Counted from the first letter of the stretch, positions 1-5,534 are shown. The stretch: 6,282 bases of DNA from an uncultured bacterium (GCA_938003515.1 CALKYL010000307.1:1-6282), one strand, 5' to 3'. The notes: a model not told the origin generated them from the letters alone. Translations and numbers: made by a program.

Positions 1-76
1 GCAGCGCCGTCACGCGGTTGCCGCCGCGGCTCCTGCGCGGCGCGGGCGTGACGATCGTGATCCGGAGCGGAGCGGC

Positions 77-82
77 TACGCT
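77..82 (+). promoter_or_regulatory. Putative -10 element (TACGCT) of a leaderless promoter
   Basis: TACGCT fits TAnnnT and ends 7 nt before the ATG at 90, so a transcript would start at or within about a base of the start codon. No Shine-Dalgarno sequence lies at a usable distance; the nearest purine run, GGAGCGG at 64-70, is about 20 nt away. The 12-mer GCGGCTACGCTG (72-83) recurs exactly in front of the gene starting at 5453 on the other strand. No convincing -35 is visible. Confidence 0.5.
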
Positions 83-89
83 GTCGGCC

Positions 90-776
90 ATGCGTGCTCG
101 TCGACTGTGCCTCGTCCTCGCCTGTCTCGCGGCGTGCAGCGCCGGCCCGGAAGAGGCCAGCGTCAAGCCGGGCATCAACGAGAACTTCCTCGATCCGGAC
201 CTCGATGTCGACGCCATGGTCCAGCGCTTCGAGACCGAGAGCCGCGAGGTGTTCGCGAAGCGAAGCGCGATCGCGCGCGCGGTCGGGCTCGGCCCCGGCA
301 TGGCGGTCGCCGACGTCGGCGCCGGCACCGGCATCTTCGTCGATTTCTTCGCGCGCGACGTGACCGCGAAGGGCCGGGTCTACGCGGTCGAGATCGCGCC
401 GAAGTTCGTCGCGGCGCTGCGCGAGCGGGCCGCGGCGCGGCGCATGCCGCAGGTGGAGGCGGTGCTCTGCACCGAGCGCGACGTCGGGCTGCCGCCCGGG
501 TCGGTCGACGTCGTGTTCACGTGCGACACCTACCACCACTTCGAGTATCCGCGCTCGACGCTGGCGTCGATCCGCGAGAGCCTGCGGCCCGGGGGCGCGT
601 TCGTCGTCGTCGACTTCGAGCGCATCCCCGGCGTGTCACGGCAGTGGCTGCTCGACCATGTGCGCTGCGGCAAGGAACAGGTGATCCGCGAGATCACCGA
701 GGCCGGCTTCGAACTCGTCGAAGAGGTGCCGCTCGGCTTCGAGGAGAACTACTTCCTGCGGTTCCGCAGGGTCTGA
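90..776 (+). CDS. Lipoprotein-anchored class I SAM-dependent methyltransferase
   Basis: This is a 228-residue protein with a class I (Rossmann-fold) methyltransferase domain. Motif I is DVGAGTG at residues 75-81. The acidic residue ending strand 2, expected to bind the SAM ribose, is E101 in VYAVE. The motif IV region is FTCDTYHHF (143-151), followed by LRPGGAFVVVDF (165-176). The N-terminus is a short basic and hydrophobic stretch ending in a lipobox, L13-A14-A15-C16, so C16 should be lipidated and the enzyme placed outside the cytoplasmic membrane. An in-frame TTG at 18 would add 24 residues, but ATG 90 is chosen because it puts the signal sequence at the N-terminus and follows a TAnnnT element. 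The family resemblance is to bacterial methyltransferases with the segment EYPRSTLASIRESLRPGG; the substrate is unknown. Export is puzzling because SAM is not known to be available in the periplasm. It ends convergently with the selenoprotein gene, 49 nt away. Confidence 0.88.
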   Translation: MRARRLCLVLACLAACSAGPEEASVKPGINENFLDPDLDVDAMVQRFETESREVFAKRSAIARAVGLGPGMAVADVGAGTGIFVDFFARDVTAKGRVYAVEIAPKFVAALRERAAARRMPQVEAVLCTERDVGLPPGSVDVVFTCDTYHHFEYPRSTLASIRESLRPGGAFVVVDFERIPGVSRQWLLDHVRCGKEQVIREITEAGFELVEEVPLGFEENYFLRFRRV

Positions 777-793
777 ACCGCTGCGGCGCGGCC

Positions 794-818
794 GCCGCCC
801 GACGATCGGCCGGGCGGC
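794..818. terminator. GC hairpin between convergent genes, likely bidirectional terminator
   Basis: GCCGCCCG (794-801) pairs perfectly with CGGGCGGC (811-818) around a 9-nt loop. It fills the 49-nt gap between the methyltransferase stop (776) and the selenoprotein stop (826), so it could serve both transcripts. No T tract follows on either strand, so intrinsic termination is not proven. It may instead work with Rho or act as a 3' stabiliser. Confidence 0.5.
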
Positions 819-825
819 ACAGCCC

Positions 826-1053
826 TCAACTCGGCTGCAGCCGGGACAGCACTTCGCCGTGCTCCGGGAAGCGGTCCCCCATGCTGCGCTTGTCCCAGAC
901 CCGGCGGCCGTCGACCGTGACGATGAAGTCGCCCCTGCCGCCGGGCACCTTCTCGACCTTCGCCTTGGGATGGGCCTTCTCGATCGCGGCGGCCAGACCG
1001 GCCGCCTTCGGAAGGTAGTTTCAGACCACGCAGTATTCGATCTTCACGTGCAT
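826..1053 (-). CDS. SelW-like (Rdx family) selenoprotein with in-frame UGA at codon 11
   Basis: Reading the minus strand from ATG (1053-1051) gives MHVKIEYCVV, then UGA (1023-1021), then NYLPKAAGLAAAIEKAHPK and on to a final UGA at 828-826. With the first UGA decoded as selenocysteine the protein has 75 residues, normal for bacterial SelT/SelW/SelH (Rdx) proteins, which are small thioredoxin-like redox proteins. The redox motif is C8-V9-V10-U11. The next residues, NYLP, and the later VPGGRGDFIVTVDGRRVWD (37-55) and RFPEHGEV (61-68) match the family on both sides of the UGA, so this is one continuous protein. A SECIS-like hairpin lies 15-33 nt after the UGA. The gene uses UGA both for Sec and for its real stop. 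No Shine-Dalgarno sequence is visible; TACACT ends 6 nt before the ATG. It lies 47 nt downstream of the DUF423 gene on the same strand. Its electron donor and cellular target are unknown. The main alternative, a pseudogene with a nonsense mutation, is unlikely because the UGA sits exactly at the catalytic Cys/Sec position. Confidence 0.92.
988..1006 (-). promoter_or_regulatory. Bacterial SECIS-like hairpin within the selenoprotein mRNA
   Basis: On the minus strand GGCGGCC (1006-1000) pairs with GGCCGCC (994-988) in a perfect 7-bp stem with the loop GGUCU (999-995). The stem begins at nucleotide 15 after the UGA and the loop at nucleotide 22. Bacterial SECIS elements sit inside the coding region directly after the Sec codon and are bound by SelB. 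The E. coli fdhF element has the apical loop AGGUCU, so GGUCU here is a striking match. The bulged U of the fdhF stem is absent, and the loop is about 4 nt further from the UGA than in fdhF. Confidence 0.75.
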
Positions 1054-1059
1054 GGCCGC

Positions 1060-1065
1060 AGTGTA
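1060..1065 (-). promoter_or_regulatory. Putative -10 element (TACACT) of a leaderless promoter for the selenoprotein gene
   Basis: On the minus strand TACACT is followed by GCGGCC and then the ATG at 1053. The 6-nt spacing would start the mRNA at the ATG. It lies in the 47-nt gap after the DUF423 gene, so the selenoprotein can be transcribed alone even if it is also read through from upstream. Confidence 0.5.
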
Positions 1066-1100
1066 GGCCACGTGCGGTGGCGGCCAAGGGTGCGCCGGCC

Positions 1101-1520
1101 TCAGCCTTCTCCGCTCCCGTGGCCGGTGCGGCGCCGGGCCGCGAGCAGCAGCGACAGCCATCCGGCGAGCAGCGCGACGCCGCCGATCGGCGTCACCGGC
1201 CCGAGCCAGCGCAGCTCGAGCAGGACGAGTCCGTAGAGCGAGCCGCTGAAGAGCGCGATGCCGACCGTGAACAGCCACGTCGCCGCCGTCGTGCGCACGC
1301 CGATCCGGTGCAGCGCGGCACAGCCGAGCAGCGCGAGCGCGTGGTACATCTGGTAGCGCACGCCGGTCTCGAAGGTGCGCAGCGCGGCTTCGTCGAAGCG
1401 CGACTGCATCGCGTGCGCGGCGAACGCGCCGAGGCCGACGGCGAGGCCGCCGAAGACGGCGGCGAGGCGCAGCGCGGGGCCGGCCGGGGCGGCGGCGAGG
1501 GGGGCGTCCGTGGCCTGCAT
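1101..1520 (-). CDS. DUF423 family small integral membrane protein (YgdD-like)
   Basis: This 139-residue protein carries the hallmarks of DUF423: GLAVGLGAFAAHAM (25-38), ETGVRYQMYHALALLG (51-66), a GIALFSGSLYGL segment (87-98) and GPVTPIGG (107-114). Four hydrophobic spans are visible, at about 17-38, 57-71, 79-98 and 108-127, followed by a basic, presumably cytoplasmic tail (ARRRTGHG). Length is typical for the family plus about 15 extra N-terminal residues. The ATG at 1520 is supported by a TAGCCT element ending 6 nt upstream. DUF423 proteins are widespread inner-membrane proteins of unknown function; E. coli YgdD is one. The small lipoprotein gene lies 26 nt upstream and the selenoprotein 47 nt downstream on the same strand, so the three could be partly co-transcribed. 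Nothing suggests a shared pathway. Confidence 0.9.
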   Translation of the reverse strand: MQATDAPLAAAPAGPALRLAAVFGGLAVGLGAFAAHAMQSRFDEAALRTFETGVRYQMYHALALLGCAALHRIGVRTTAATWLFTVGIALFSGSLYGLVLLELRWLGPVTPIGGVALLAGWLSLLLAARRRTGHGSGEG

Positions 1521-1526
1521 GCGCGC

Positions 1527-1532
1527 AGGCTA
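1527..1532 (-). promoter_or_regulatory. Putative -10 element (TAGCCT) of a leaderless promoter for the DUF423 gene
   Basis: On the minus strand TAGCCT is followed by GCGCGC and then the ATG at 1520. The string CTGCGCGCATG is identical to the start region of the gene at 5453. The element falls between the lipoprotein stop and the DUF423 start. Just upstream is a 5-bp hairpin, CGGGC/GCCCG at 1533-1545 with a 3-nt loop, which could separate the two transcripts. Confidence 0.5.
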
Positions 1533-1546
1533 CGGGCGGCGCCCGC

Positions 1547-1681
1547 TCAGCGACAGACGCGGACGAGCGGCGGTCGGAAGAGGAAGCCGCGGCAGCCGTG
1601 GCGGTGGAAGTGGCAGGCGGTGAGCGACGCGCCGACCACGGCCAGCACGACGATTCGGAAGATCCGGCGCGACGATGGCAT
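1547..1681 (-). CDS. Small Cys/His-rich lipoprotein, 44 residues
   Basis: The minus strand from ATG (1681-1679) encodes a 44-residue protein ending in UGA at 1549-1547. Residues 1-22 form a classic signal sequence: basic MPSSRR, then a hydrophobic core IVVLAVVGASL. They end in the lipobox L20-T21-A22-C23. The mature part is only 22 residues and begins CHFHRHGC, with Cys at 23, 30 and 43 and His at 24, 26 and 28. It is otherwise basic. Unlike its neighbours it has a good Shine-Dalgarno sequence, GAGGA ending 7 nt before the ATG. Tiny lipoproteins of this kind are common and poorly conserved, so I do not assign a function. The His/Cys cluster could bind a metal, which is inference. It is 26 nt upstream of the DUF423 gene. 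The combination of signal peptide, lipobox and Shine-Dalgarno sequence makes a chance reading frame unlikely. Confidence 0.68.
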   Translation of the reverse strand: MPSSRRIFRIVVLAVVGASLTACHFHRHGCRGFLFRPPLVRVCR

Positions 1682-1846
1682 CGGGGATTCCTCGGTTGTC
1701 GACGAGCCGCGGGCCGGCCAGCGGCGCCGTGCCGCCGTCGCCCGAGCGGCGAAGGGGGCCGTCGAGCGCAGGCGGGCGGGCAGCGTGCCGCCAGCGGCCC
1801 CGTTCTTCTCCGTCCCCGCGCCCGCATCGGCCGATAATCAGGCGTC
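1682..1846. other. Divergent intergenic region
   Basis: These 165 bases separate the lipoprotein start (minus strand) from the beta-lactamase/esterase fusion start (plus strand). They hold the lipoprotein's Shine-Dalgarno sequence (within about 1689-1693) and the GATAAT element at 1833-1838. I see no RNA gene, repeat or further credible open frame, and no clear promoter for the lipoprotein gene. Confidence 0.5.
1833..1838 (+). promoter_or_regulatory. Putative -10 element (GATAAT) for the fusion gene
   Basis: GATAAT matches five of six positions of TATAAT and stands out in GC-rich surroundings. It ends 8 nt before the ATG at 1847, so the transcript would be leaderless or have only 1-2 leader bases. 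No Shine-Dalgarno sequence is visible. An overlapping reading, TAATCA at 1835-1840, would give the 6-nt spacing seen at other genes but has A in place of the final T. Confidence 0.45.
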
Positions 1847-3781
1847 ATGGGCACCTCACGAACCATCCGTTGGTTGCTGCTCGGCGGGCTGATCGCGGCG
1901 CTGCCCGCCCAGGCCCCCGAACTCCCCGGCGTGCGCGACGCGGTCGACGGGGTCGCCAAGGGGCTCGGGCTGGACGGCGCGGCGCTCGTCGTGGTCCGGG
2001 CGGATCGCGAACTGCACCGCAGCGAGCACGGCGCCGTCGCGGGCGACACCGTGATGCCGATCGCCTCGGCGAGCAAGTGGCTCGCCGTCGCGACCGTGCT
2101 GACCGTCGTCGACGAGGGCAAGCTCGACATGGACGTCGAGGTCGGCCGCTACGTCGAGGAGTTCGACCGCGACGACCTTCGCGCCGTGACCGTGCGGCAG
2201 TGCCTCTCGTGCACGAGCGGACTGCCGGCGCGACTCGGCGAGAGCATGCGCGGCTGGGACATGCAACGCTTCGCCGAGGAGGCCGCCGGCGCCGGGCTGC
2301 GCGCGCATCCGAACACCGCCTTCGTCTACGGCGGCGTCGGGTTCCAGGTCGCGGCCGTCGCCGCGTGCCGCGCGACCGGCAAGGACTGGCACACGCTGTT
2401 CGAAGAACGCATCGCCGGCCCGCTCGGCATGCGGGACACGCGCTTCGGGAGCCTGCAGCCGATCGGCGGCGAGCCCGGGCGGACGGCGCTGCCCTGGGTC
2501 GCGGGCGGCGCGGTGTCGTCGCTCGACGACTACGCGCGCTTCGTGCGCATGCTGCTGGCCCAGGGCGAGTGGGACGGCGTGCGCGTGCTGAGCCAGAAGA
2601 GCGTCGCCGACATGTTCCGCGACCAGGTCCGGGAACAGATCGACGTGCGGGGCGTCGCGCTCGTGTCCGACGACGTGCGCTACGGGCTCGGCACGTGGAT
2701 CGAGCGGCTGGAGGACGGCGGCACGCGCGTCAGCGACCCCGGCGCGCTCGGCTTCACGCCGTGGATCGACCTCGAGCTCGGCGTCGGCGGCGTGTTCGCG
2801 GTGCAGGACCGCGCAGCGCGCGTGCTGCGCCGTCTCGAGCGCGTGCACGCTGCGACCCGCGCCGCGGTCCGCGCGGCGGAGATCCCCGGCGGAGCCGAGA
2901 CGGTCGAACTGGAGCACGGCGGTCGGGACCGGCGCTACCACCTGCACGTGCCGCCGCACCAACGCACCGCCGACGCACTGCCGCTGCTCGTCGTGCTGCA
3001 CGGCGGCGGCGGCAGCGGCGAGCACGTGCGCGAGGTGACGCGGCTCGACGAGCTCGGGGTCGAGGCGGGGTTCGTCGTCGCCTTCCCCGACGGCACCGGG
3101 CGCCTGCCGCGGCGGCTGTTGACGTGGAACGCCGGCGGCATCGACGTGTGGGCCTCCCGCAACGACATCGACGACGTCGGCTTCCTGCGCGCGGTCGTCG
3201 CCGACGTGCAGCAGCGGCTGCCGATCGACCCCCGTCGCGTCTTCGTCGCGGGCCACAGCAACGGCGGCATGATGTGCCACCGACTGGCACGCGAGGCGGC
3301 CGACGTGTTCACGGGTATCGCGGTCGTCGCCGGAGCGATGAACTGGACCGGCGCCGATGCGACCTCGCCGCTCGCCGTCCTGCTGGTCCACGGGACGAAG
3401 GACCGCCACGTGCGCATCAGCGGCGGCGAGACCGAGGTGCGCTTCGGCGGCGGCGAGGGCCGCGTCGACGCGCCGCTGCAGGCGGCCGTCGACTACTACG
3501 TCGAGCGCAACGGCCTGAAGGGATACCCGGAGTCGATCACCGAGGGGGGCGTGCGCGTCGACACGTACGCGACCGCGAAGCAGGACGGGACCGTCGTCGC
3601 GCCGGTGCGCGTCGTCACCCTCGAAGGCGGCGGCCACGCGTGGCCGGGCACCGCCGAGCGCCCCGCACTGCTCGCGGACGCGGCGATCGACTGGCCCGCG
3701 TCGCGCGCGATCGTCGAGTTCTTCACGTCGCTCCAGCCCGCGCGTTCCGCGCGGGAGCCGGCGCCGTCGGTGCCACGCTGA
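1847..3781 (+). CDS. Exported two-domain hydrolase: serine beta-lactamase-like domain fused to a PHB-depolymerase-type esterase
   Basis: This is a 644-residue protein. Residues 1-23 are a Sec-type signal peptide with an A-Q-A cleavage site. Domain 1 (about 30-325) belongs to the beta-lactamase class C/PBP-like serine hydrolases. It has the SxxK motif S74-A-S-K77, LSCTSGLP (120-127), Y161 in YGGVGFQ (in place of YxN), GPLGMRDT (191-198), AGGAVSSLDDYARF (219-232) and YGLGTW (279-284). The usual HxG/KTG motif appears replaced by D297-P-G299 in SDPGALGFTPW. Domain 2 (about 348-628) is an LpqC/PHB-depolymerase-type alpha/beta hydrolase. It shows an HGGGG oxyanion loop (385-389), the nucleophile elbow G469-H-S471-N-G473, likely catalytic D519 in HGTKDRH, and H597 in GGGHAWPG. 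Both active sites look intact apart from the altered third motif of domain 1. The protein probably cleaves ester or amide bonds outside the cytoplasm. Candidate substrates are polyesters, acylated plant or polysaccharide esters, or D-amino-acid peptides; the sequence does not decide. It stands alone on its strand. Confidence 0.9.
   Translation: MGTSRTIRWLLLGGLIAALPAQAPELPGVRDAVDGVAKGLGLDGAALVVVRADRELHRSEHGAVAGDTVMPIASASKWLAVATVLTVVDEGKLDMDVEVGRYVEEFDRDDLRAVTVRQCLSCTSGLPARLGESMRGWDMQRFAEEAAGAGLRAHPNTAFVYGGVGFQVAAVAACRATGKDWHTLFEERIAGPLGMRDTRFGSLQPIGGEPGRTALPWVAGGAVSSLDDYARFVRMLLAQGEWDGVRVLSQKSVADMFRDQVREQIDVRGVALVSDDVRYGLGTWIERLEDGGTRVSDPGALGFTPWIDLELGVGGVFAVQDRAARVLRRLERVHAATRAAVRAAEIPGGAETVELEHGGRDRRYHLHVPPHQRTADALPLLVVLHGGGGSGEHVREVTRLDELGVEAGFVVAFPDGTGRLPRRLLTWNAGGIDVWASRNDIDDVGFLRAVVADVQQRLPIDPRRVFVAGHSNGGMMCHRLAREAADVFTGIAVVAGAMNWTGADATSPLAVLLVHGTKDRHVRISGGETEVRFGGGEGRVDAPLQAAVDYYVERNGLKGYPESITEGGVRVDTYATAKQDGTVVAPVRVVTLEGGGHAWPGTAERPALLADAAIDWPASRAIVEFFTSLQPARSAREPAPSVPR
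3737..3755. repeat. Perfect 8-bp inverted repeat inside the 3' end of the fusion gene
   Basis: CCCGCGCG (3737-3744) and CGCGCGGG (3748-3755) pair perfectly around TTC. The hairpin falls in codons for the disordered-looking C-terminal tail (SLQPARSAREPAP), after the esterase fold has ended, and 25 nt before a second hairpin at 3781. It may be part of a tandem termination or mRNA-end structure. Confidence 0.45.
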
Positions 3782-3799
3782 GCGCGGCGCAGCCGCGCT
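3781..3799. terminator. Perfect hairpin overlapping both stop codons of a convergent pair
   Basis: AGCGCGGC (3781-3788) pairs with GCCGCGCT (3792-3799) around a GCA loop. Its outer bases are the last base of the fusion gene's TGA (3779-3781) and two bases of the minus-strand gene's TAG (3800-3798). It therefore fills the whole 16-nt gap and is symmetric, suiting a bidirectional terminator. No T tract follows on either strand. Confidence 0.55.
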
Positions 3800-5453
3800 A
3801 CCAGAAGAGCCGCCAGCGCCAGCGTCCCTCGGCCTGGCCGGACGCGGTGCGCACGCGCGTGAGGTCGTGTTCGCGCAGCAGCTCGCGAAAGCGCTCCTGC
3901 GCGGCCTCGGCCTCGGCCTCGGTCATGCTGTCGCCGACCGGCAGCGGCAGCAGTTCGGTCAGGATCGTGAACCACCACTCGGTCGGCACCCCGACGATCG
4001 AGTCGAGGTTCCCGAGGGTCGCGCCGCTGTGGCCCGGCGGCAGATGGCGCACCAGGTCGGCGAACGCGTCCGGAACCGTCGGCGCCGTGACGTCGAGCGT
4101 CGCCGAGCCCTCGAGCAAGGTCACGGCCCGGTCTTCGGCGTCGCGGCCACCGGCGAGGACGAAGAGGCCGTTGCCCGCGCCGAGCCAGAGGTCGTAACGC
4201 ATGAGGTTGCCGTAGCGGCGCAGCGCGACGTCGCCGACCATCGTCGTCTCCGCCGGGGAGAGGAACGGCTTGACCTGCTTCAGCACCTCGTCGAGCCCCG
4301 CGCGGAACTTCGTATCGTCCCGCAGCCGGATCGCGATCGCCCACGTCGCCTCGAAGGCGCGGTCGTAGTCCTCGAACGGCGCGCCGACGACCAGCATCTC
4401 GTCCGTCGCGTGCGCCAGGAAGCCGTCGAGGACGTCGACGCCCAGCTCCTTCTCGACGCTCTGGCGGGCTCGACCCGGCGCCCACTCCATCTCGAGGTCC
4501 ACGACCCGCAGGATCGCGTCGGCGAGCGCGTTCCAGTCGAAGCGCCCGACGCTCCAGACGCTGGCGCGCGCGGGCACCAGGCGCAGCAGCGGTGACAGCC
4601 CCTGGCTGCTCGGCAGCACGGCCGCGAACACGCCGCGTTCGGCGTCGCGGAACCCGACCCCCGCCTCGACCAGCACGTGAGGTCCGGCGGCCGCGACCTC
4701 GAACGTCACGTCGCCGATGCTGTCCACCCCGAGCGCGCGCAGCACCGCGGCTTCGTCGGCGTCGGGCGCGCCAGCCGCGACCAACGCCGGCACGTCGAAC
4801 CGGATCCGCAGCGCCGGGCTGCCGGGCGTGGGCTTGCCGATCGTCGGCGCGTGCGTCGTCAGCCACTCCGCGAGCCCCAGCGCTTCGTCGAGGCGGTCGC
4901 GCGGCCCGCTGACGACGGCGAGTCGCTCGCCGATCCAAAACGGCGCCGACAGCGCGTCGGGGCCGTCGAACGCCAGCTCGAGCGGCGCGGGGTCGTGCGG
5001 GTGCTCGGTCCACTCGTCGCCGACGGCGCCCTCGAGCAGGTCGCGCACGTCGGTCGCGACGACCGCGAGGTCGGTGCGCCCGTCGGGTTCGAGAACGAGC
5101 GCGAAGCTCGCGCCGCCGTCGGCACGGCGAACGTTCGGGTCGAGCCGCGCCGCGATCCGGATCGCGCCCGAGTAGCCGAGCAGGCGGTCCCGCGCCGCGG
5201 CGAAGGCCTGCTCGTCGCCGGCCAGCTGGCGCCAGAACGCGAACACGTGCCCCGCCAGCGGCTCCCAGTAGGCGCGTCCGGTCTCGGAAGCCAGCATGGT
5301 GCCGACGTTGGTCGGGCCGAGGCGCGCGCGCCAGCCATCGGGACCGACGGTCTCGAGGACGACGTGCGGCGTCGGCACGGCCGGCGGCTCGGTCTGGGCC
5401 GTGAGGACCGTGGCGAAGAGCAGGAACGACGGCGCGACGCGATGCGGACCCAT
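3798..5453 (-). CDS. Exported protein of unknown function, 551 residues
   Basis: I do not recognise the family. The ATG at 5453 gives a signal peptide (MGPHRVAPSFLLFATVLTAQ) and is preceded by TACGCT at 6-nt spacing. The frame stays open for another 262 codons upstream, but that part has no export signal at its start and overlaps the divergent DNA-repair gene, so it is spurious. The mature protein is soluble-looking with no transmembrane span. It has alternating hydrophobic strands and helices in about three similar-sized sections (for example SFALVLEPDGRTDLAVVATD, VTFEVAAAGPHVLVEAGVGF, ATWAIAIRLRDDTKFRAGLD). This repeated pattern, with a 'score' strand followed by a short helix, recalls large secreted proteins such as DUF3352, but that is only an impression. 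The C-terminus is unusually aromatic and basic (GRWRWRLFW). No catalytic motif is evident. It converges on the hydrolase fusion, with 16 nt between the stops. Confidence 0.85.
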   Translation of the reverse strand: MGPHRVAPSFLLFATVLTAQTEPPAVPTPHVVLETVGPDGWRARLGPTNVGTMLASETGRAYWEPLAGHVFAFWRQLAGDEQAFAAARDRLLGYSGAIRIAARLDPNVRRADGGASFALVLEPDGRTDLAVVATDVRDLLEGAVGDEWTEHPHDPAPLELAFDGPDALSAPFWIGERLAVVSGPRDRLDEALGLAEWLTTHAPTIGKPTPGSPALRIRFDVPALVAAGAPDADEAAVLRALGVDSIGDVTFEVAAAGPHVLVEAGVGFRDAERGVFAAVLPSSQGLSPLLRLVPARASVWSVGRFDWNALADAILRVVDLEMEWAPGRARQSVEKELGVDVLDGFLAHATDEMLVVGAPFEDYDRAFEATWAIAIRLRDDTKFRAGLDEVLKQVKPFLSPAETTMVGDVALRRYGNLMRYDLWLGAGNGLFVLAGGRDAEDRAVTLLEGSATLDVTAPTVPDAFADLVRHLPPGHSGATLGNLDSIVGVPTEWWFTILTELLPLPVGDSMTEAEAEAAQERFRELLREHDLTRVRTASGQAEGRWRWRLFW

Positions 5454-5459
5454 GCGCGC

Positions 5460-5465
5460 AGCGTA
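5460..5465 (-). promoter_or_regulatory. Putative -10 element (TACGCT) of a leaderless promoter
   Basis: On the minus strand TACGCT is followed by GCGCGC and then the ATG at 5453. The 12-mer GCGGCTACGCTG (5470-5459) is identical to the one before the methyltransferase gene at 72-83. A weak -35 candidate, GCGACA (5490-5485), lies 19 nt upstream. No Shine-Dalgarno sequence is visible. Confidence 0.5.
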
Positions 5466-5534
5466 GCCGCCGAGCGCGCCGCCTTGTCGCACGGCTCGGT
5501 CTTCGACCGGCTGTTCACCGGATCGCCGCCGGGC

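Noticed and set aside
1..51. Fragments of an upstream gene: a plus-strand frame ending TGA at 49-51, or a minus-strand GTG start at 13
   Set aside because: Too little sequence is present, and neither the Arg/Ala-rich peptide nor the four visible codons can be supported as a gene.
18..89. TTG start extending the methyltransferase by 24 residues
   Set aside because: It would bury the lipoprotein signal sequence inside the protein and place the -10-like element within the coding region.
749..1087. Minus-strand 112-codon frame overlapping the selenoprotein
   Set aside because: It is Arg/Gly-rich and without motifs. It is a shadow of the selenoprotein frame shifted by one base.
1535..1549. Possible second selenocysteine codon: the small lipoprotein ends C-R-UGA followed by a short hairpin
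   Set aside because: The frame beyond the UGA is an out-of-frame shadow of the DUF423 gene with no family match, and the hairpin is only 5 bp. The UGA is best read as a stop.
1021..2130. Minus-strand frame of 369 codons that ends in MHVKIEYCVV
   Set aside because: Only its last 10 codons are real, as the start of the selenoprotein. The rest is out of frame with the DUF423 protein and the lipoprotein.
1856..3637. Long minus-strand open frame (593 codons) opposite the hydrolase fusion
   Set aside because: GC-rich coding DNA leaves long open antisense frames. Its translation is Arg/His/Asp/Ala-rich with no motifs, while the plus-strand frame has two complete enzyme domains.
1675..4197. Plus-strand open frame of 840 codons
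   Set aside because: It is extremely Arg-rich and runs out of frame through the fusion gene and past the convergent junction. It is a GC-driven shadow.
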